Origin: Balanoglossus misakiensis
Taxonomy: Eukaryota; Hemichordata
Assembly: GCA_040954595.2 (NCBI GenBank)
Contig: CM082597.2
Coordinates: forward strand, 2,108,001 to 2,172,000
Direction of reading: 5' to 3'
DNA length: 64,000 nucleotides
Shown: positions 1-18,814 of the stretch, piece after piece
Position numbering within the stretch: position 1 is the stretch's first letter
How the letters are laid out: the number at the start of each line of letters is the position of its first letter
Program-made: the position numbers and the translations under genes
Notes under the pieces: generated by a model
What the model was told of the DNA's origin: nothing
Databases searched by the model: none
What the model saw: only the letters and a program-made list of their open reading frames with translations

Positions 1-2680
1 GGTAACTGACAGAGACAAGCAAGAGATGCACTCTAACATTTACAAGAAATGTGTAATAGATGTTGTGCATTGTATGTGTGTTGTGTAGCACCCATGTGGT
101 CGTTGAATTGGTTTGATGTTCTTTTCAATATTAGGGATTAAAAATTGAGATCTTGACATGGAAAAAATGAACAATCAAAATGTATTTTTGCATGTGATTT
201 TGTTGTACTTTAAAATTGTTAAATTGTTCTTCAGCAGGGATGCAAATTGCTTCACACACTGTCTTGCTCGGTGATGGCCAAGTGGTTTGCCACAATGGGC
301 TGATGACCCGAATTAATTACTCGTGACAGTTGCTTTTTGCCAAAATTTCTGCATTATATATGTCATGTCAAGGTCAAAGAAAGGTCAAGCTTGCACACCA
401 TTGTGCAAAATGACTTTGGGAGTTTTGTATAAGTTAGTTAAACCTACCCGAGCCATCTATCCTAATTATTTTAATGTGGGGTCTAGCTGTCTATAGAAAG
501 TAATGCGTATCTTTGCCTTTGTACAGGGATTTTAGGGTAGGTAAGAATAGTTTGTGAAGTGTGTTTAAAACCAACTGTGTACCAGCAGTACTTCTGTGAC
601 TGTGATTTTAATAACCTAGATCCGGCCAAACAAAATTCCAACTTATGATATGAAGAATTATTTGGGTCCAAGAACAAACAATGATTAATATAGGTTAGTC
701 ATGGCTATAATAATATATAAGGCCAAGTGAAAGCCATGGTCATGATATGAGAGAGATTAGAATCTTAGGAATGAGATATAATACACATACCAGGTAGTAC
801 CAGGAATGTGGTATTATAATAATCTTTTATAAAAATTATAATTCCATTGAAGAAACTTATTTTGAGGAAAATATTGCTCTTGCTAGCTAGCCACTTCAGT
901 TGAAGCTTGTAATGCCAACATTTGCCAATAATTTATTTTGCTAACTTATTTATATCTACAGATATTTCACTGGGTTCAAATTTCATATTTTCAGTAACGT
1001 ATTGGACTAATTTTATTTCTCTGTAAGTCAATGTTACGATTAACAATTTTCCATATGCTAAGAGTACACTTATTTCTGTTTGGTGTATTTTTGCTGTGTT
1101 GTTTAATATTTATTTATTTTTATATTGTAAGTCAAGTAGCTAAAAACTTAAATGCTGCCTCACCCAGTAAGAGACTGATAGTGCAATTCTTAAATAGATT
1201 TTTGCTACCTAAGTGAGTGATAAAAATCTCTGTTCATAGAATTTCAATATGGCGGATTTCAGTGATTTGACCCCCTAGCATGAAAAAATATATATTTATC
1301 ATGGCAAGAATTGTAGCATATGGTTCAAGAGTATATTACTGTATTATTGTTCTATTTAAACACATACTTCTGGTATATGTTTTCTCTCATGATGTTCAAT
1401 ATGAAGCTGTACATTTGTTGAATATTCACGAGAAGCTAGCACTTCTTGTAAACACGGCAATCAAATTTCATGTTTTTTCTTAGATATCAAAATGACTTTT
1501 CAAATCCTTAGTTGTGTTTATTAAAATAAATGTTACGAAATGGAAATATATCTTGGAAATATATTTGAATATTTAATTTAAATACATCAGATTCCCCCTT
1601 TATTTGTTTACTGTACACTTGTATTGTTGAAAATTTGAAAGTACATTGGCTTTAGTTGCACTAAGTGGTTTGCCCGCTTCAGTTGTGTTACTGGCAGATC
1701 CACGTGTCAAAGTTCAAAGGTCAAATTATGAAATGCACAATATTTGAATGATTTTATTTTTGTCCCTTCCCCTGACTGAAGATATATGTTTATCTCAGAT
1801 GACAAGTCAACTCAATGTCCTTGCCAAACAAAATTTACCAACACTGTTGTCACGGAAACATTAGTTTGAACATTCTAATAACATTGTGCTGGATGGTACA
1901 TGTAACTGTCTTTTTAATATCATGCATTGAATAATAGGGACATTATTTCTCTGTTTGTAAACAACTGAATTAACTACGGAAATCAGAGTAAATATTTTAA
2001 ACTACTGATAAATTATGAAGTATTTGAAATCAGACTGCATGTTTACTTGTATACATTTTTAATCGACAACGGCATGTAATGCCTAACAGAGGCTACTGAT
2101 TCATAAATATTGTATACGAGATGGATTTTTTAAAAATATCAACAAGCAACAAGAGAATTAATTCTCTTTGCCTTCTACTTATCTTTAAACCAAACAACCG
2201 TGCTGTGATAAGGAATATTTCAGACACAGGGTAAAAATTCAAAGAGGTGTGACTCGAGATACATTCGGTATATTGTGAACTTTTATTTTATGAGAATGTA
2301 TGATCTGTGTGTTCCTGTGATAGTCGGTTGGTCATTGAGACTTCCATGTGATCAAACATGGAACTACAGTTGTTAACACACAGAGCAAAAAATCTGGAAA
2401 AATAACCGACGTGGGTTGGAAACACAGATCATTGTTTTATCACGTTCCCTGGCCTTTTTTAGATTGTGTGGATCTGCTAACAGGGTAAATTAATATATGC
2501 ACAGAACAAAATCTTGATGTTTTTTTCTTCTTGTAAGTAAATGAATGTAATATCATAAAATATTTATTTGTACTATGTGTTTTTGTGGATTATTCCTGAC
2601 ATTGCCGTTCGGATTCTGTTATTTTCAAACAAAGAGACTGATGTGTAAAATTTAATAAAAGTATCTGAACTGAAAATGGT
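1..2680 (+). other. AT-rich non-coding stretch, possibly the 3' UTR of a gene to the left
   Basis: No convincing coding exon is visible on either strand. The short open frames here lack codon-like composition and splice context. A canonical AATAAA on the plus strand at 2654-2659 would suit the 3' end of a plus-strand transcript entering from the left, converging on NFRKB. That this is a long 3' UTR is inference only; it could equally be intergenic. Confidence 0.3.
2654..2659 (+). terminator. Candidate poly(A) signal AATAAA (plus strand)
   Basis: Canonical hexamer in an AT-rich context, converging with the 3' end of NFRKB. The gene it would serve lies outside the window. Confidence 0.35.
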
Positions 2681-2910
2681 TGTGTTCAATTATTTATTTG
2701 TGAAAACAATTATGTCCTATACACAGAGGGCAGAAAGGTATGGGTGAAGAACTTTCATCTTTTTCCAAGGAAAACATAAAATTCCAGTACAGCCATGGAA
2801 CCCATGACCCATGGAATAAATTTTTTGAACACTTGCCTATAAACTACAACTTACCTACTTTCTGGATGCTTTGATCGAGGATTTTAATACTACATTTCTA
2901 ACATAGTACA

Positions 2911-2916
2911 TTTATT
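2911..2916 (-). terminator. Candidate NFRKB poly(A) signal
   Basis: AATAAA on the minus strand about 0.76 kb past the NFRKB stop codon. Other minus-strand hexamers occur at 2693-2698 and overlapping the stop at 3674-3679, so the site actually used is uncertain. Confidence 0.3.
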
Positions 2917-3678
2917 CTGACAACAGATGACAAATAAAGCAAAACAAAATCCACCAACATTACAAAATTAAATCAAAAGTGCATGGGTGTGTGTGTGACT
3001 ATTTAGGTACTAAATTAAGCCTTTTTTCCCCATTTGATATAAGGTAGAGTGGCCAATGGATTCTGCTCTGGGGAGACAACTATACAGTAAAACTAGCGAA
3101 GCATCTATCTAGACGAAATAAATACCTTTTTTCTGATTCTTCCACATGAGATACTAACCTGCATAAACCAGCTACCACTGTAACGTTCTAAGTCCCTAGC
3201 TCCCATTTAAGACAGGATTCAGTGAAGAATACCTAGTCCTCAACTTCAAGTTACCTCTGCACACTATCACTAAAAATAAAGAAAACCGTGTACACATTTT
3301 TATAAATACACCGATTTTATATCTCTGTTCATGTCATGTTCATTTCTATCCCTCAACTCAATGTCAATTGCTGCTGAACAAGTCGTGTCTGCAATAACTC
3401 TTGAAAATGTTCAGTTTCAACAAGTTCTGCTCTCTACATAGTATTGAATATTGGCTCATAATAGACCTGCTCTGGAATAAATGTCATATGCAGATTACTG
3501 CAATGTTCTATGGCAAATAGATGTGGAATTATTCATGTGATAGTGTACATATGAATACATGTATGTGTGTTTTCTTTGTACTGTGGTGTGTTTGAATTCT
3601 GGGTTTCACCTTTTAGAAAACTGTCCTTCTTAGACCTGTGAGTTCCCATATTATGTACACTTTGCCTCAAAACTTTTA

Positions 3679-6600
3679 TTACTTTTTCTTTTCTTCCGTG
3701 ACGGTTGACTTTGTCAAAGTCGGCTGGACAGTCGTCGCGGTCACGGTAACTGGTGGCTGGGTGGCCATGACAACTGTTGAGGTAGACATGGCGGGCGCGG
3801 TCATGATGGCAGTGGTGGCTACGAGCATCGGTGATTTCTGTCCGCTCAGCGAAACCGTGGATGCTGGCATCGCCGTCACGAGCTTCGATCCCGGCGGCAT
3901 TTGGGCGAGGATGACCCCCTTTCCGGCTAATCCGGATGGCAAGTTTCCGGTGAACATGGAGCTGGCGATCACAGGCACCGCGCCTTTCGGCAGAGTCGAT
4001 TGTCCCGGCTGATGTGATCCGGATAACAGCAACGACATTGGCAGAGCACTGACAGGCGATTTCTTGGGGTCGATGTTCCCAACGCTCGATATAACACTCA
4101 CCCCGACTGGCTTTTGCTGTTCGGGGGTCATCTTCACCCCTGTTACAATCTCAGTCAGTTTTTGTCCTGAGCTCTTACCAGCTTCCGTTGCCTGGGCAAC
4201 GGCAAGTTTTAACCCGGCTGTTGCCGGGAGAACGGTCTGTGTTGGGCTGAAGGCAATGGTAGCTGGCGCCATGGTAACTGAACCTTGTTTAATAATCTGT
4301 GAGGGCGCTAGTGTACTCATCGCGACTGGAGGTTGTTGCGAGCTGAGGAGTAGAGACACGGGCTTCCCGCCGATCATCTGCGTTGTGTGTGTGAATTTCA
4401 AGCCAGAGTCGGCTGAAATGGACACAGGAGACTGCTGTGAAATGGCCTGTATGAGGTGGGGCGAAGTTACGCTCTGAACTTGACCGAGAGACGTAGCGGT
4501 TTCCATGTTCTGTCCCGTGATTCGAATTCCGACAGGTGCCGCTACTGACCCCGGCTGGATTTTCCCCAGGGCTGGCATTCGGAGCGGTTGCAAGGTGGGC
4601 CGCGTTGGTTTCGCTCCGGCCGTGGCTGCGTGCACGAGAACTGGTTTGCCGCCGACCGTCTGCAGGACTGTGGGTCTCACACCCGCCTGCGTGAAGTGGC
4701 CCTTTAAGGGTTTTCCCGTGATGTGCGTGATCACCTTGCCGGTGGGCGCCATGGGTCGCTGGATGGTCGTGACGGTCACCGCGGTGGGCATAGACATTGG
4801 GGTGGTCTGCTGCGCGATGACGCTCGCTGGGACGATCACCGAACTAACACCGGTTGTAGCCACTGTCGACGGGGAAACCGTGACCGCAGAACTGAGCAGA
4901 TTCGCCGCTGACGAAATCGCGGTTGTCTTCAGAACTGCCGTCGCCGGCTGACCGCCAGCCGTGGTCAGCTGCATGCTGACTCCTGGGATAACCGGCACCC
5001 GTCCGGCCAGCGTTCCCTTCGGACTCGCCCTCCCCGAAACAGTCACACCACCAAACGCGGCCCCAGCCTCCTTCACTCCAAACGTCAGAAGTGTCGGCAT
5101 CCCCTTCACCATGCCCCCCGGGGGTGTGACAGACACCCCGGCAGTGGTTCCCCGGGGGCTTATAACCGGCGTGGTGGTCATTGACGCCCTGGGGCTGGTC
5201 GCAGTTGATGCAATAGTGATCACACCCTTAGGGCTGTTGATGGTTAACTTGGGACTGGACAGGTTGCCTTTGGGGCTGGTTGCCACCACTGGAGACTTGT
5301 TGGGGCTCTGGGGTTCCATACCAGGATTACTGCCAGCAAAGCTATCAGTGCTCGCCTCGCTCATCACAGATGGAGGCCTGGCAAGGGGTGGTGATTTCCC
5401 TGCCACAGATTTCACTGGAGTTTTCTGAAAATACACATGGAACATATTTTATGAATGATCTAGTCATTGTACTCTTAGCTTTGTTCGTTTTACAGGGCAG
5501 GGGGAATGAAGTACGATTTCCAAGTATACATTTTGTTTTTATTAGAACTTTAATCACACACTTTCCAGACATGTATAGAACCAGGGTACAACCACTCACC
5601 ACTTTGGCAGTAAGTTTTGGTTTATGCATGGCCTTCTTTGCTCTGGCAGCTTCTGCCTGCTCTTGGTGGATTCGCTCTACGAAAAAAAAAAGTACATACA
5701 GAAGTTTAGATGATTTTCTGATGAAAAAAGGTATCCTAGCAACTGATCATTAACTGCTGCTTAAATTAGCATCCATTATGATGCTGAAACCTAACTTACC
5801 AAACTCGGCTTCAGCTCTGTTGCGGTGCAGATAAATCCACAACTTCTTGTGCGTATCGTATTTAACACATGGATCCTTCTCATAGTGCAGTCTGTCGAGC
5901 GCTCCACTGACCACTGTATTGATCTGGGAGTCGGACACTCCTTGCGAGATGAACTGCGAGTCCTTGAGAAGCTCACAGATGTCGGCTCGAGTGCCTTCGC
6001 CGTTGGGAAGCCGGGCTGCCGCATCCCTCACTGTCGAGCAAGAAGAGGATGAGAATGGTTACCATGGTGATGTTGCATGGCAACCTTGAGAGAGAAACCT
6101 GTGGTGACTACTAAAGATGCGTGACTAACCACCAGAAATGAAACCACATTCGGTTTTGCTTAACATAAAAGATGGTTGTTTTTATGATCAGAAATTACCA
6201 TGGCAACCTCCACCTACCCAAGGACAGTATTGTCACAAAAGCTGGTCTGTCAGAAACCAACAGTAAATGTTCCCTTGCTTTGTTCAGTGAAGTTTCTTTT
6301 CCAAACACGCCTTTAACAGGACCGACTACCGACTCATAGCCGTGTAATTTGAATGTAAATGCCCTGTGTGGTTGTTCGTATCTTCTTGTCTCCTGTAAGA
6401 GAGTTTCCTGGGTCAGTAATCAGATTAAAATACAGGTCAGCCTTTATTTGAACAAAACAAATTCCATCATCTCTCCATACAGAAAAACAAACAAAATATC
6501 ATCTTTGAGAGTTGCAGATGTTCAGAGATCTCTGTTGTTTTTGTTCGGACACCAACACCACAGCTAGCTATCTTGAAACTGATCAGATGCACTCTTATGC

Positions 6601-9600
6601 GAGGTACAAATGTACTGTTTTCGCAAGACAGAAAATATGACGGACCTGTTCTCTAAAAATCTTCTTCTCTTCATCTGAGCTCGGTTTCACACTGTATTCT
6701 GTACGCCTGGGACATGAGGAAAAAATAAAATCAATAACTACAGATGAACATATTTTTATGACAAAACTTTGTGATACTGAGATATGTATGTGGGTGTATA
6801 TGTGCATGCCAGCACACATATCGTCAATTAATTTGTTTAATCTTTCCTGACAAATTTTGTCCTGGTTTTCTGACTTACATTCTCGGACTGGGAATGTTAG
6901 TGATTTCCTTCTTTTCCGGGACTGCCGGCTTCTCTTCCTTGACAGTGACCGGTCCCCCCAATACGGGTATCACATGCTTCCAGAGTTCTTCCAAGTCTTG
7001 ATCTGCGTCTCCGCCATGCTCTGTTGAGAGAGAGAGTTTTTCAGTAGAAAATATCCGATCGCAGAATATAATAAAGAGTCCATATTTGGCATTCAATGAG
7101 AAAATGGTTCTGACATCTGATACACATGTGAAAATATTGAAATGTCTTACCTATCCACCTCCATTGCTGCGAATCTTCCCTGAATTCCAACTTGGGTGAA
7201 AAGTGGACAGGCGAGGGCGTTTCAATGCCCGCCAACCACTTCAAAGCGGTCGGAACCAGTTCAGACCAGTTTGGTCGCAGCGCGAACCACACGTTCAACA
7301 TGCTCATGGGCGAATTCTGCCATTCTAATACTTTGGTCTGTAGTTCCAGCAGCGAGATTTGCGAGTTGGGGCAGCATTTGATGGTCTCCCGTAACAAGTT
7401 GAAGAAATTTGTGTACATGCCACAGGGGTGGTTTGGAGTCACTTGTCTGAAACAGAAATGAAACTATTAAAATCATAGAATACTGAAACACAATTTCGTT
7501 AAATGTTGTTCCAAAACAATAAACGCTCATATGAATAAGGACTGACAGAGAAATTACAAATATTTTCCTAATTTTGGGTCAAAATGCTGTCTTACCCAAT
7601 AGCAGGTGTGATGGTTGCCATGGCTTTAGAGGGCGATGTCACAACATCTGTTGGCTCAACTTTGATTGCAGTGTCTTGCATCCCATCAGTGCCAGGCAGG
7701 TGTCCAGAATCACTCGTTGATTTTATCTTCTTTTTCCTCTTCTTCTCCAACTTATCTTTGTCTTTGTGTTTTTTCTTGGAAGGTGGCATCATGCTGGCTG
7801 CCACTGAAATAAGACAAATGAAACATTTAAAGTAAAAAATGTACAGAATAAAGGAGGAGATATTTAGTGGATGAATTCAGCATAGTACTGACCTGAAGGT
7901 GGTATAATTTTCTTGTTTGGGTTGGTTCTAGCAATGACATCTTGCAACGTGATTCCCATAGTATTTAATTCATTGTGATCCTAGCAAAAAAGCAAATAGA
8001 CATGTTTTTGGAGAATTCATCAATACAGATACCATAACATCTGAATTCTTGTAATGCAAAACAACGCTACCATCTATGCTCTAGGGTAACAATAATGGGT
8101 TGAAAATTAATTTTAAAATTCTGGCAGCTTTTATTATTACTAACCGGATGCAAAGCTTTCCTTTTTCTGTGTTGCTTAATCATTCTCTTGAACTGTTCTT
8201 CTGTGATGTCCATGAAACTGTGGTTTGATTGCGATGACTGGGCTGTGGGGCAAGATAAGGCAAAACAGTTATACTGGTCAGACTGTGTAATTTTATCTAT
8301 CTATCCATGTTTTCTCATGCAAATATGTACATGTCACACAAACACAGAAATCCCATACCATTATCACTGTTCTCGACACCCGGTGTGGGCAGAGGTTTGG
8401 CACAGAATGTTGACACTATCCTGGGAGATGCAGGTGTCGTCACAGGTTCTGGTGCGTGCTGTTTGGAGGAGGATGACTCCTTAGTTTTTTTCTTGTCACC
8501 CAACGGGTTTCCAGGAAACGCCTCGTCCTCCGATGATGTATCTAACTCCTGCAAACACAAAATCAAAGTCTGATTGGTTTAACCCTATTGTTTGGTATGT
8601 CCTGTTGGATGATACCATTCTTAAACGTGGGTGAACGCTACCCAATACAAAGGAGGAAAAAGCACTCACCCCACATTCTTGCCTGCACTCCTGTAAGATT
8701 CTGTAAGAAAGACAAAAAGTTTATTCCAACAAACAACTTTGATTAATTGCCTACCAATATGTATTCATCACACACAAACTTCAAATAAATAGCACCAAAG
8801 ATTATCACCATGGGTAACTTACTTGTAGTACTGTTTGCTTGTCTTGTGTTCAATGCTGGATTCACTGACTACAGCAGGTTTGGGTTTTTTCACGACAGGT
8901 GGAGCATCTGGACCGATGCCACTGGCAGTGTCCAGTAATTTCTGTGGAAAGAGATAGAAGGTTACCCCTTATATCTGCCTTTCAGAGAATGTTTGGTCCA
9001 AATCCATTGTTTTCTATGGTTAACTTGGACCGCTACAATGGGAACTGGGGGTGAAATGAGGATTATACACACCTGTCTGGAGATGAGAATATCCTGAATG
9101 AGTTTATGGTAGTACCTCTGCTGGAAACATTTGTATTCTTTGTACTTGGCCTTCCTACACAACTCTGCGTATCTGGCAACATTGGGCGACAGGTAACCAC
9201 CTTTCAAGAGGGTGAACAACTGTTTCATGGGATTTCCAAATTTGAAGTTGTCACCTTGAAATAACCTCCTGAGAATTGGCAGAAAAAACAGCAAACAATC
9301 TGTGGATTAGTTATAGTTAAGGGAATCAATACTCATAGAACAAACATACTGAAAAAATAGTCTGAAGTTACAGCTCGTTGAGCTTTAAATTATCTTACCT
9401 CAAAGTGATCTCTTTCTCTTCTTCATCATTTTCCGGGAACGTCGGCAAATATTGGGATAACTCCTCCCTCTGCTCCGGAGTCAACACATCGGTCCATGTC
9501 TCCATGGTCATCACCTCATTGAAAATTTCCGACTGAATGTGAGGAAAAGTTGAAGAGGAGAATCACTGAAATGGACAGTGCTGACTGCAGGAGTACTCTA

Positions 9601-9805
9601 TCTGTGATCTCATAAAATACAGCCCCCCCCCCCCTCTCTCTCTCTCTCAGTATAGAGATGTTACCTTTTCAATGAGTTCTTCAGGGAGCGTGACTTCACT
9701 TTTACCAAAGAGACACTCTTCCATTCCGACCCCTTCATCACTCTGATACGAAGATCCATTCCAGCCATCGCTGCTTTCGATCTCCATCTCATCATCAGTT
9801 TCCAT
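3679..9805 (-). CDS. NFRKB: Nuclear factor related to kappa-B-binding protein, INO80 complex subunit G (16 coding exons)
   Basis: Chromatin-remodelling INO80 subunit and partner of UCH37 in the family. Exons: 9805-9665, 9532-9399, 9268-9073, 8941-8823, 8700-8670, 8548-8359, 8242-8145, 7980-7893, 7803-7596, 7446-7151, 7020-6879, 6706-6646, 6392-6218, 6030-5800, 5676-5600, 5424-3679. They sum to 3933 nt, or 1310 aa (human is about 1300 aa). Residues ~40-155 hold the DEUBAD-like region (ETWTDVL, FGNPMKQL). Residues ~405-500 are the winged-helix-like domain (LEWQNSP, NWSELVPTALKWLAG). Residues ~570-700 contain SVVGPVKGVF, RDAAARLPNGEGTR and SGALDRLHYEKDPCVKYD, almost identical to human. The long last exon encodes a Ser/Thr/Pro/Val-rich tail and is GC-rich against its surroundings. 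The start sits in a short acidic N-terminus just after a possible splice acceptor; a 5' UTR exon likely ends at 9925. It is head-to-head with TMEM147. Confidence 0.95.
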
Positions 9806-10349
9806 CTTAGAAGAACGTATTGTTGACAAAAGTACAGTATCAGTGTGTGTGGTGTAAAGGTTTGACAATCACATGAAAACTGTTCTTTCGACTTGCACGA
9901 TTTTCCACAGCTTTATAGACCTACCTTGCCTGATGTTTGCGACGCAAATTATCTCGGCGATCAGCTGCAACTCCAAATAAATGACTTGATTATCTCTCTT
10001 CCGGTTTGCCTTGGTCGACTGCAACATTAACACGGAAGTGTTGTGGGGTGTTGCACTCTGGGTAATTTAAGGTCAAAGGGGAAAGGTGAAATATAACATG
10101 TCCTAAATTTTCCCATCGTTTCTGGAACCTTGGGGATCTAGTTTGAAGTGTTTGCATTACAATTTCTTTTTATAGATAAAACAAATGAGCATGTTACATC
10201 TTCAACTCAATGCTGAAATTAAAATAACATAAATTTCTAATGTTTTGGGGAGGATATATGTCACAAACAAACGAACATTTTAAGCATGTACTGAGTGAAA
10301 ATCGTGTGTTGTCCACTATTTTGCCAATTTTGGGCTGAAAAAAACAATC
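9806..10349. promoter_or_regulatory. Putative shared promoter region between NFRKB and TMEM147
   Basis: Only about 540 bp separate the two start codons. A minus-strand donor after position 9925 implies an NFRKB 5' UTR exon beginning near 10.0 kb, which leaves roughly 300 bp for a bidirectional promoter. No TATA box is obvious on either side, as is usual for housekeeping genes. The assignment rests on geometry only. Confidence 0.5.
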
Positions 10350-11724
10350 ATGACACTTTTTCATTTCGGAAACTGCCTTGCCCTGGCTTACGTGCCATAT
10401 TTTATTGTCTACAAGTGTTCGGGATTGTGAGTATTACCAGTAATTCACGTATTTTGAGTAGTGGTGTTGGGGGGGGGGGGGGGTCAATTTCCAAGGTACA
10501 TGTACGTTATCAGATAGTACCCTTCCCCGTTCACTATACATTGCTAAATAATCTATTCAAAGCAATATCACAGAAGGTACTCACTTTTCACCTGTTATCT
10601 CCAACAGATCTGAATACAGTGCGTTCTGGAAATGTGTACAAGCAGGATTTGCATATTTATTCACACAGCTCTGTAAGGTGAGTTGCAAAACTCTTACATA
10701 AAATCAAAGATAATTCACAAGCAGTACTTCATATTAGCTGCAATGATTGTAGTGGGTGACTTTTGTTTGTTATGGCTGCCCATCAATCATTTACTGCATT
10801 CTTGTTCTTATAGATGCTGGTTCTAGCAACATTTTTTCCAGCATCAGATTCAATCGGCGGAAGTCTGGATATTGTAGGGGTAAGTGTGAATATCTTAAAG
10901 AATCATTAGCTCCATACACAAGAAAATACAGTCTTGTCATATTACTGTACACAAGTCATGAAACACTTGGAACAGAAGTCCATAGCTCTAACATTACAAC
11001 TTCTTTTATCCCCAGGAATTCATGAAAGCCACCATAGACATTGCTGATTTGGTAGGATTGTACTTTGTGATGAGTAGCATCGCTGGCAAAGGTGAAATCA
11101 AGTTCATGGTCGCTGGGATGGGATGGGCCACTGCAGAGCTGGTGATGACCAGGTTTCTACCGCTGTGGTTTGGCGCCAGAGGAGTAGAATTTGACTGGAA
11201 GTATATCCAGATGAGTTTCGATTCAAATATTAGTTTGGTAAGTGAACCCTTGTTTCTGCAATAAACACCAGTATAGTTACACTCATGCATGTTTTGTTGT
11301 CCGAGAACAGCATAACCTTTGCCCTCTCTAACGTTGTATCGTAACTTTGTATGTTTCAGGTACAGCATATCACCACGGCAACCTTAGTATGGCTCTGGAG
11401 CAGACATGATCTCCACAAATCTTTCCAACCGGTCGTAGTTACCTTGCTTGGTCTAAGCTGTTATAGACCACTTATTGTAGAGTAAGTAAATGTATTGTTT
11501 CTCACGGCATCCACAGTCAGTTTAATTGTCAGTCGTCATTAGCTCTGCCATTTCACCCTCGTCAATGATGCGTTTCTGCTTTATTTTTCAGGATTTTGAT
11601 CCACGCTGTTGGTCTGGGGTCGTGGACACTGCTCTTAGCCAAAGCACTCTTCACTGGGTGCATTGGAGTTGTTGGACTGCAGCTCTACATTGGACTCACA
11701 CACACAGCAAACTCACACCTCTAA
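10350..11724 (+). CDS. TMEM147: Transmembrane protein 147 (ER translocon-associated, 6 exons)
   Basis: Multipass ER membrane protein. In mammals it is part of the BOS (TMEM147-NCLN-NOMO) complex that assists multipass protein insertion at the ribosome-translocon. Exons: 10350-10426, 10608-10677, 10814-10879, 11016-11237, 11360-11481, 11592-11724; 690 nt, 229 aa (human 224). The start MTLFHFGNC, followed by YKCSGL, matches the human N-terminus. The core [31 protein letters not shown] and [15 protein letters not shown] is strongly conserved. The protein is hydrophobic throughout, consistent with seven membrane segments. All introns are short with GT...AG ends. A plus-strand AATAAA lies at 12051-12056. 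Confidence 0.95.
10464..10482 (+). repeat. Poly-G tract in TMEM147 intron 1
   Basis: An uninterrupted run of about 15 G in the first TMEM147 intron. It has G-quadruplex-forming potential, but it may also vary in length between reads. Confidence 0.8.
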
Positions 11725-12050
11725 CCCTCTCACCCCTATGCCTGTGTTCACTGGTCCAGCTATGTAGGGGAAGACAATAGGGCTGGACTAAAAAATCGGG
11801 GCTGGGTGGGTGGGATGAAATGCAATATGTGCAAGTATTTGTCCTTATATAGATTCCTGTCTTGTGATATGTTAAATTCCTATGAAAAATGTACATGTAG
11901 TTCTCTTGTCTAGGTACAAGTCATAAACTTCTTTTTTGTAGAGTGAATAGCATTTCTTGAACATGGCTTTTTTGTTACACTTTTTCCTAAGAAACGTGCA
12001 AGTGTGTGAAATTTCAACAACTACGATTTTGTAAGTTATGAGTTGAAGGG

Positions 12051-12056
12051 AATAAA
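12051..12056 (+). terminator. Candidate TMEM147 poly(A) signal
   Basis: AATAAA about 330 bp past the TMEM147 stop, followed by a T-rich and GT-repeat stretch (12086-12103) that could act as a downstream element. Confidence 0.5.
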
Positions 12057-12103
12057 ATTTTATTGATTCAAGTGATCCCATCTTGTGTGTGTGTGTGTGT
12101 GTC

Positions 12104-14067
12104 ATATTGATCACCTGAATAGTAGGCCAGCCTTGACCAAGTTGTAAAGAAGGGACGATGGTATCAGAAATTCCTGGGGGAACACACAGGAATCCAGTAT
12201 GGCTATAAAACAGGCACTGTACACACATTCTTTTCTGCAATAGGTTTATTTTGTGGATAAATTGCAAGTACATGTAATGATTTGTATGTACATTATTACA
12301 TGTGTTAACCTACATCTGCATCACAAAGCTGAAAAAATATCACTCGTCTTGTAAAATACAGCTACCTGTATGTCGTTGCAAGATACTGCTTAAAATATTT
12401 TTTTTTTGCTGAAGATATATCAATGCTGTAATTTAAGTAATATTATGAAACATGGTTGGATTTTTGCTCATGATGTTTAATTGTAGCTACAATGAAACAG
12501 AAATGACATTCGAAGATATAGTTAAGAAATGACTGGAATTCCTTTCCTTCAAGATCGATCACTCCCAGAAAGTTTTTCCCAAACAGGCACCTCACGTTTT
12601 CTACTTTACAAGAATTAAGACTAGTGATTTCAGCTGCTGTGCCTTGAAATGACAAATTCTGTGCACTATATGTTTTAACTGTCATCCACTGTAAACAGCT
12701 GTGCGTACAAACCTAACATTTGCGTTTGTACATAACCCACAGCATCTATCCTGTCCCTCCCTATGCCAAAATCGGCCAAACCCCTTGAAAGTAGCAGTGA
12801 TGTCATCTAACCAACAAAAGAACAGCAAAAGTAGGCATTACAAATTTACAGACTAGATATATAATTTTTTTATTTTGAGTAACACCCCAAAAATCTATCC
12901 ACAGAAAATGAATTTGTAATTGTATATAATAACTAATTTCTGTCAAGATACAAGAATAAATCTGCAGTACTTTTTCTGCACTTTTTTAGTTTAATTTTTT
13001 CACAAAACATCTACAAAGACGGCAGAGGAAATTGTTTTAATTCTATTTCCACCTTTTGGCTCTGCAGTCTTTCAAACTAAACAACACCACCAAGTGGCAG
13101 ATTTGAGTAAACACAGACAATTTGGAATTAAATCCCCTACACTAATAACACCCACCCCCTCAGCCATGTAAATTTAAAATATTACGCATCTGTACTTAAG
13201 AAACTAAGATGGTCTTAGTCCCAGGTAAAGTTCTATAACCTGCATTCTGATTGATTGTTTTTTGTATTCCTATACAGTAAGTGACCAATCACGTTCAGTG
13301 AGTCATCTTAACTACACATGTACGACTTTTCTGTTTATAATCACATCTGCATAACTAATGCATGACTATGGTGGCTGAAAGATTTGTCAGTTTAATTAAT
13401 TAAACCAAGAGCAGGCCTAGCACATTATCTACTAAACACTTGGCATACATCTGAATTTTGGCTGAGAGGAAAAGTCTACTGACCAGTCTTTGGAGGGTTG
13501 ACACTACCCATGTAAATAATGATGTGATCCTATTACTAAGGAATAATCCATTTTAACCGTATCAGTAATGGGGTTCACACTTTGTATTTTCAAAGTGTTT
13601 CACACAATTATTTGGTAACACCAAAATGCAAACAAAATAAAGTAAATTTTTTTTGTTTTGTTTTTTCAAGTCAATAAATCAAACAAAATTCTGCATAAAT
13701 TTGACACAACATCAACGAATCATAAATTGCTGTATATATATTTCTCTGTTAAAGAAAAAGACACTAGGGTTTACATCTTCATTCAATCGAACAAAGTTGC
13801 TACAAAAAGAATGAAAATAGTAGAGTCTGAACTCTTTATGTGCAGAATAGTTAAACTGGCATCAGATTCATTCTTCCGATGAATCTGCAAACAAAGAAAA
13901 CTGGGCAGCTTTCTATGAGCATTAATTTCTCCACACCCGGTGCATTTACCATAACTCTATCACCAGCATGCTTTGGTTCAGTCCGACTGCTTTCCATCTG
14001 AGGAGGATGGAGTCTTCCACTAGGACATGGGGGTGAAAGGGTTAAATTTGCACAGCTTGGGGGTTCT
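12104..14067. other. Convergent 3' regions of TMEM147 and DCAF8
   Basis: AT-rich DNA without a supportable exon, probably the DCAF8 3' UTR (minus) plus a short spacer. No clear single minus-strand poly(A) signal stands out; one TTTATT (AATAAA on the minus strand) lies near 12870. Confidence 0.4.

Positions 14068-18814
<4,747 letters not shown>

Noticed and set aside
1031-1483. Two small hydrophobic plus-strand frames
   Set aside because: Phe/Leu/Ile-rich translation of AT-rich DNA without conservation, splice signals or context.
4064-5428. Several 130-155-codon plus-strand reading frames opposite NFRKB
   Set aside because: They lie antisense to the GC-rich last NFRKB exon, which is stop-poor on both strands; no independent splice sites or family resemblance.
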